64,000 nucleotides of DNA from Parapedobacter luteus (GTDB taxonomy: Bacteria > Bacteroidota > Bacteroidia > Sphingobacteriales > Sphingobacteriaceae). Of this stretch, positions 60,004-64,000 are shown piece by piece. Numbering within the stretch: position 1 is the stretch's first letter; each line of letters begins with the position of its first letter. The stretch lies in the NCBI RefSeq assembly GCF_900168055.1, contig NZ_FUYS01000004.1, positions 186,001 to 250,000 of the forward strand, read 5' to 3'. Both the position numbers and the translations under genes were made by a program. The notes beneath the pieces are model-generated. The model saw only the letters and a program-made list of their open reading frames with translations, searched no databases and was not told the DNA's origin.

Positions 60004-60024
60004 CAAACATACGACAATTGTTTG
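60004..60024 (-). promoter_or_regulatory. Antitoxin promoter with operator-like inverted repeat
   Basis: TATGTTTG (60004-60011 on the minus strand) is a perfect -7 box. It overlaps the inverted repeat CAAACA-N9-TGTTTG (60019-60024 and 60004-60009), the expected arrangement for autorepression by an Xre antitoxin. Confidence 0.55.
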
Positions 60025-60028
60025 ACTC

Positions 60029-61054
60029 CTAAAAATTCATTTGTAAGGAGGCTATCCGCCCATTTGCCCCAGCCAGAACCACCCAGGTACCGGCTTTGGC
60101 TTGCCGCACCACATGGAAACCCTCCTTTGAAACGGCATTCCACGTCATCCCGCCATCCGACGAAATATCCACACCCGATGTACCAACGGCCACTAAATCA
60201 CGCGCACCTACATACTCGGCGGCCGAACGGAAACCATGGGTACCCACCATCGGCTGTTGCCATGTAGCACCACCGTCGGCAGTCACGAATACGACACTGT
60301 CCGTGCTCCGATCTACCTGATAGTCACCGCCAACTACGACACCGTGCCTTTCATCCCGGAAGGCCACGGAGAATATTCCGGTGGAAGCGCTGCCGTGGAT
60401 AATCGGGCAACCATAGGCCCGCCACGTATTCCCATGGTCTGCTGAATGCAAAAGCCGGGCGTGGCTGCCCCCTGTGCCGATAAACGCATGCCCTGCCGAC
60501 AAGGTACGGATGCCGGTCCCGCTGGCAGCAAACCCGGCTTCACCATCGCCCAGACGGACGTCGGCCTGTTCACTGATGTCTTGCCATGTCTTTCCCCGGT
60601 CTTCGGTTGCCAGCAGTTGCATAACGCCGTCAATCGGATCACCGTAGGCCAGTCCCCTCCCGTTGTCCCAGAAATCCATGCCGTCAAAAAAAATTTCGTG
60701 CCGCTCATCCCGGTAGGTTTCCTGCCAGGTCGTGCCCCCATCAGTAGTGCGGAGTATCACTAAGGGCGATCCAGCGCTGATAATAATTGCCTCAAGGCCC
60801 GAAAACACCTCGATATCACGGAAGTCTGTCGCTTCATGGCCGGCTACCTGTTGCCAGCGCCATGTTCGTCCGCCATCCGTCGTACGGCTTACCCAACCAG
60901 CGCTCCCGCTTACCCAAGCTACCGAATCGTCGAGTACTGAAAGCCCACGGATACTGGTTGGCTTACCCCCTTCCAACATCGCGATTTGTGCCCCTTGTCC
61001 GTATGCAGATAGCACCACGGCACAGCTACTGATGATGCCTAATAACCACTTCAT
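60029..61054 (-). CDS. YCF48/BNR-like photosystem-assembly-type propeller protein
   Basis: 341 residues with signal peptide MKWLLGIISSCAVVLSAYG. Six Asp-box-like blade turns are seen: TTDGGRTW, TTDGGTTW, TEDRGKTW, SADHGNTW, TADGGATW and SSDGGMTW. This is the YCF48/Ycf48-like six/seven-bladed propeller also seen in secreted oxidoreductase-related proteins of Bacteroidota. There is no active-site residue to name. It is the gene after the DUF2723 protein on the same strand, 23 bases away. Confidence 0.87.
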   Translation of the reverse strand: MKWLLGIISSCAVVLSAYGQGAQIAMLEGGKPTSIRGLSVLDDSVAWVSGSAGWVSRTTDGGRTWRWQQVAGHEATDFRDIEVFSGLEAIIISAGSPLVILRTTDGGTTWQETYRDERHEIFFDGMDFWDNGRGLAYGDPIDGVMQLLATEDRGKTWQDISEQADVRLGDGEAGFAASGTGIRTLSAGHAFIGTGGSHARLLHSADHGNTWRAYGCPIIHGSASTGIFSVAFRDERHGVVVGGDYQVDRSTDSVVFVTADGGATWQQPMVGTHGFRSAAEYVGARDLVAVGTSGVDISSDGGMTWNAVSKEGFHVVRQAKAGTWVVLAGANGRIASLQMNF

Positions 61055-61077
61055 CGTATTCCTTTCGTTAACCGCCC

Positions 61078-64000
61078 CTAACCCTTGTCAAAAAACACTT
61101 GCCGATACCGGTCAAACACAGCCATAGCCGCCTGATGCTGCTTTTGCTGTCCGCGCGCCGCTGCCACAAATGCAAATTGTTGCAATGCAACCAGGCTATC
61201 GCGTATGGCCATGCCCTCGATATTGGGCTTGGTCGCTGCGATGGCCGCGTAGTAAGCCAGCTGCTCATCCAAAAAAGCCACATTCCGATCCAGCAATTCA
61301 TTGGCTTTAGCCGTTTCTCCCACCTCATACAGCTGATCTGTCAATACGGGGTAACGCGCGGCGAGCTCCACCAGATGGATCCGCTCGGGCAGCACCTCCA
61401 CCGCACGGTTTACTACATCATGTGCGGCATCTTTCTTTCCTTCCGCTATCAGCATCTCGGCTGTATCTGAAAACACCTTCATCGATTGGCCCACGAGCGC
61501 ATAGGAGGTGGGATCAAGGTGTGCCGTTTCTTTCATGTTGCCCCAGGCATATTGCTGCATAATGTTTTCATAAGTGGCCTCCGTATTGACCAACCGCTTA
61601 CCGTCTTTACCTTCCGCTCGTGCGTTTACCGGCATCAGCCTTAAGGCAAACCCTTCGGACACCAGGTAGTCGTCAAGTCCGAGCCGTTGACGTTCAGGCA
61701 CCGAAAACGCAAAGTATATGGGGCGTTTCCACGCATTATGCACGAGGACGTCCATCATTGCCAGCTCTGCACGGGTCACGATATCCTGGTTATAATTCCA
61801 GATCATGGTATCTACGATATCCCCGTACCACTTCGCAGGCACTACCTGGTTTTCAATTACCTGATCTTTATCCACCGTCAGCTTAAACCGTTTGGTCGGG
61901 AGAAAATTACGTCGTGTACCGTTTGAATATTCCAGTTGGTCTGACGGGTTATCGGATAGCAGCAGGGCCAGCAATGTTTCCAGCTCCACCGAATCCTGGA
62001 TACCATAATCGTGATAATAAAGCACATCGCGTTGCCCTTTTACAAACTGGCGGTCCTCCATGGAAATGGGCAGTGCCCCGGCGTCATTAATAGGCTTCTT
62101 CATCTGCCGCACCTGCCAGTCCATCCCCAGCAAGCTTAAATTTACGACACGGACATCCGGCCTTATGCCCTCCACCTCCTGCAAGTACCAAAGGGGGTAC
62201 GAATCGTTATCGATATAAGTAAACAGAATGGCGTTCGGCGCGCAGGATTCCAGGTAATTGCGTGCTATATCCCGGGCCATAAACTTTTGCGAGCGGTCGT
62301 GATCATCCCAACCTTCGGCAGCCATCAATATAGGCGCCGCGAACAATGCGATCCCGACGGCGACCGGTACGGCGGTGTGCCGATTCAATCGTCTGTTCAG
62401 CAGGTCTGCCACCGCTGCCGCCCCCATGCCTATCCATATAGCAAACGCATAAAACGAACCTGCATAAGCATAATCCCGTTCACGGGGCTGCAGCGGGCTC
62501 TGATTGAGGTAGAGCACAATAGCAAGGCCTGTAAAAAAGAACAGCAACCCCACGACTGCCATGTCTTTCCGATGCCGCCGCACATGCCAAACCAACCCCA
62601 CAATGCCGAGCAACAACGGAAGGAAATAAAACGTATTGCGCGAAGGATCCATCCGCATCGCTTCGGGCAGATCATTTTGGCCGCCAAGCCGCCACTGATC
62701 AAGGAAGCTGATGCCGCTAATCCAGTTGCCTTCCGTATAGTTTTCGAAAAGCGGCTGCCTGTCGTTCTGCCGCCCGGCAAAATTCCACATAAAATACCGC
62801 CAATACATGTGACCGAGCTGGTAAGTGGTTAGAAACCTAAGGTTATCCGCAAATGCCGGCCGTTCCTGGTCGCCCAGGCCCAGCCAAGCGCGGTACGCCT
62901 GCGGATGGAAATCGCGATCGCTGTAAACGCGGGGAAACACCGTCGTGCGATCATATACGTATGTCAATGCTTTCCCGGCCACTTCGTACTTGGTCTCACC
63001 CTTACGGTAGGTGTTGGATCCCTGTTTGACATCGACGATATTGGCATCAAAGTACGGTCCGCTCAGCAACGGCTCGCTGCCAAACTGCCCCCGATTCAGG
63101 TACCATAAAAACGAAAAAGCATCATCGGGTTGACTGTTGTTCAAGGACGGATTGGCTTTCGCCCTGATAAGCACCATGGCAAATGAGCTATACCCAAAAA
63201 TGATGAAGCTAAAACAGACAAACGCCATGTTCAGCATAGGTTTTGCACGGCGCATGGTATACCACAGGCCATAGGCAATACCACCTACCAACGACAGCGC
63301 AAACACAGCGGCGCCGGTTCCGAATCCTGCTCCCAACGTATTTACAAAGAAGAGGTCGGTATACGCAGCGAATTTGACGAGGTATTGAACCACTCCCCAA
63401 AGAATGAAGGCCAGCAGGGCACAACCAATCAATAACGCACGCGTCACGCCTCGGGCGGTCACTTTGGAAGTCCTGCGGAAATACACCACCAGCGCCAGTG
63501 CGGGAATGGTCAATAAATTGAGCAAGTGCACACCAATGGAGAGTCCCATGATGTATGCAATGAACACCAGCCACCGGTCGCCCCCCGGCTCATCGGCCCT
63601 CGCCTCCCATTTCAGGATGGCCCAAAAGACGACCGCCGTACATAGGGAAGACATGGCATAGACCTCTGATTCCACTGCGGAAAACCAAAACGTGTCCGAA
63701 AACGTGTACGCCATCGCGCCGACCACACCCGCCCCCATGATCTGAAGCAGCCCCATTGGGGTGAGCGGTTCACCGTTCTTCCAGCAAATTTTCCGCACCA
63801 GCGCCGTGATGGTCCAGAACAAGAACACAATGGTCAACCCGCTGGATAAGGCCGACCCGAAATTCATCCAATAGGCTATGCGTTGCGGATCACCGAATGC
63901 GAGGTTTGAAAACACATTTTGAAGCATCAAGAACAACGGCGCCCCCGGTTGGTGCACAATCTGCATACGGTACGCGGCAGCAATGAATTCGCCCGGATCC
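61078..64000 (-). CDS. DUF2723 protein O-mannosyltransferase-like membrane protein (truncated at window edge)
   Basis: At least 974 residues; the 5' end lies beyond 64000. Translation continues past the apparent Met at 63966 into DPGEFIAAAYR, the family's N-terminal Asp/Glu block, so the ORF is not complete. Many membrane helices fill the first ~550 residues (LTIVFLFWTITALVRKI, FLPLLLGIVGLVWHVRR). A soluble C-terminal part with helical repeats (FLDEQLAYYAAIAATK) follows. The DUF2723 / GT-C-like family is predicted to transfer sugar from lipid carriers to proteins, as in Bacteroidota O-glycosylation. Directly downstream is the YCF48-like gene. Confidence 0.9.
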   Translation of the reverse strand, partial: DPGEFIAAAYRMQIVHQPGAPLFLMLQNVFSNLAFGDPQRIAYWMNFGSALSSGLTIVFLFWTITALVRKICWKNGEPLTPMGLLQIMGAGVVGAMAYTFSDTFWFSAVESEVYAMSSLCTAVVFWAILKWEARADEPGGDRWLVFIAYIMGLSIGVHLLNLLTIPALALVVYFRRTSKVTARGVTRALLIGCALLAFILWGVVQYLVKFAAYTDLFFVNTLGAGFGTGAAVFALSLVGGIAYGLWYTMRRAKPMLNMAFVCFSFIIFGYSSFAMVLIRAKANPSLNNSQPDDAFSFLWYLNRGQFGSEPLLSGPYFDANIVDVKQGSNTYRKGETKYEVAGKALTYVYDRTTVFPRVYSDRDFHPQAYRAWLGLGDQERPAFADNLRFLTTYQLGHMYWRYFMWNFAGRQNDRQPLFENYTEGNWISGISFLDQWRLGGQNDLPEAMRMDPSRNTFYFLPLLLGIVGLVWHVRRHRKDMAVVGLLFFFTGLAIVLYLNQSPLQPRERDYAYAGSFYAFAIWIGMGAAAVADLLNRRLNRHTAVPVAVGIALFAAPILMAAEGWDDHDRSQKFMARDIARNYLESCAPNAILFTYIDNDSYPLWYLQEVEGIRPDVRVVNLSLLGMDWQVRQMKKPINDAGALPISMEDRQFVKGQRDVLYYHDYGIQDSVELETLLALLLSDNPSDQLEYSNGTRRNFLPTKRFKLTVDKDQVIENQVVPAKWYGDIVDTMIWNYNQDIVTRAELAMMDVLVHNAWKRPIYFAFSVPERQRLGLDDYLVSEGFALRLMPVNARAEGKDGKRLVNTEATYENIMQQYAWGNMKETAHLDPTSYALVGQSMKVFSDTAEMLIAEGKKDAAHDVVNRAVEVLPERIHLVELAARYPVLTDQLYEVGETAKANELLDRNVAFLDEQLAYYAAIAATKPNIEGMAIRDSLVALQQFAFVAAARGQQKQHQAAMAVFDRYRQVFFDKG

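Noticed and set aside
59985-60143. Longer antitoxin start
   Set aside because: It overlaps the 60029 gene, its promoter and operator. The ATG at 60002 is only two bases after the -7 box.
1-64000. Mobile elements, prophage, CRISPR arrays, tRNA and rRNA genes
   Set aside because: I looked in the gaps between genes and saw no transposase or integrase, no spaced repeats, and no tRNA-like cloverleaf sequence.

Overview
The window is a 64 kb chromosomal segment of a Bacteroidota bacterium. It most resembles the Sphingobacteriaceae (Pedobacter/Parapedobacter type). Supports for this are a SusC/SusD pair, recurrent Bacteroidetes-type promoters (TTG, 19-20 bases, TAnnTTTG), HU-CCDC81/SPOR and DUF2723 proteins, and many lipoproteins with Bacteroidota-style signal peptides. 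Base composition looks near 50% GC. I see no tRNA, rRNA, CRISPR array, prophage or insertion sequence. The genes are dense, mostly intact and in short operons. The last gene runs off the right edge.

Layout. 1-8.7 kb: an AraC regulator with a DUF1080 lipoprotein, rpsT, a TrmH-type methyltransferase, sucD, a DtxR/MntR repressor, smpB, then an AraC regulator divergent from an aldehyde dehydrogenase/DUF779 pair. 8.3-15 kb: a minus-strand operon pcm / membrane MutS-like ATPase / thioesterase, an outer-membrane protein, and DUF423-priA. 15-25 kb: a large envelope propeller protein, an acyltransferase, a four-module ThuA/sugar-dehydrogenase/PKD/cytochrome c lipoprotein, an NlpC-like protein with panD, and a DUF763 protein. 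25-31.7 kb: an SDR dehydrogenase with a sugar-acid dehydratase, a DHH phosphoesterase with an FKBP isomerase, and TatD with asparaginase I.

31.7-47.8 kb is the most interesting part. An apparently single minus-strand transcription unit runs SusC, SusD, BNR lipoprotein, acidic-leader lipoprotein, BNR propeller, five-bladed-propeller protein, BASS-family transporter, APH-fold kinase, HpcH/HpaI aldolase, NTF2-like lipoprotein. A second BNR protein, paralogous to the internal one, lies just upstream, followed by a divergent AraC regulator. SusC and the upstream BNR gene share a 67-base promoter/operator module (about 47 of 67 bases identical, motif spacing exactly conserved). A GTATAC core of this module also sits inside the AraC gene's own promoter. 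I read this as an AraC-controlled glycan or glycoconjugate utilisation locus. It joins surface capture, periplasmic cleavage, inner-membrane import and cytosolic phosphorylation/aldol cleavage in one operon. It carries no classical glycoside hydrolase or polysaccharide lyase that I can recognise, so the substrate is unknown.

47.8-57.3 kb holds folC and a TonB/ExbD/ExbB plus HU-SPOR gene cluster, next to an outer-membrane barrel and a 1009-residue TPR protein. Together these look like a Ton/Tol-type envelope machine. 57.3-64 kb holds pyrB-pyrR with a roughly 160-base leader, a RES/Xre toxin-antitoxin pair with its own promoter and an operator-like inverted repeat, a YCF48-like propeller protein, and a truncated DUF2723 membrane protein.
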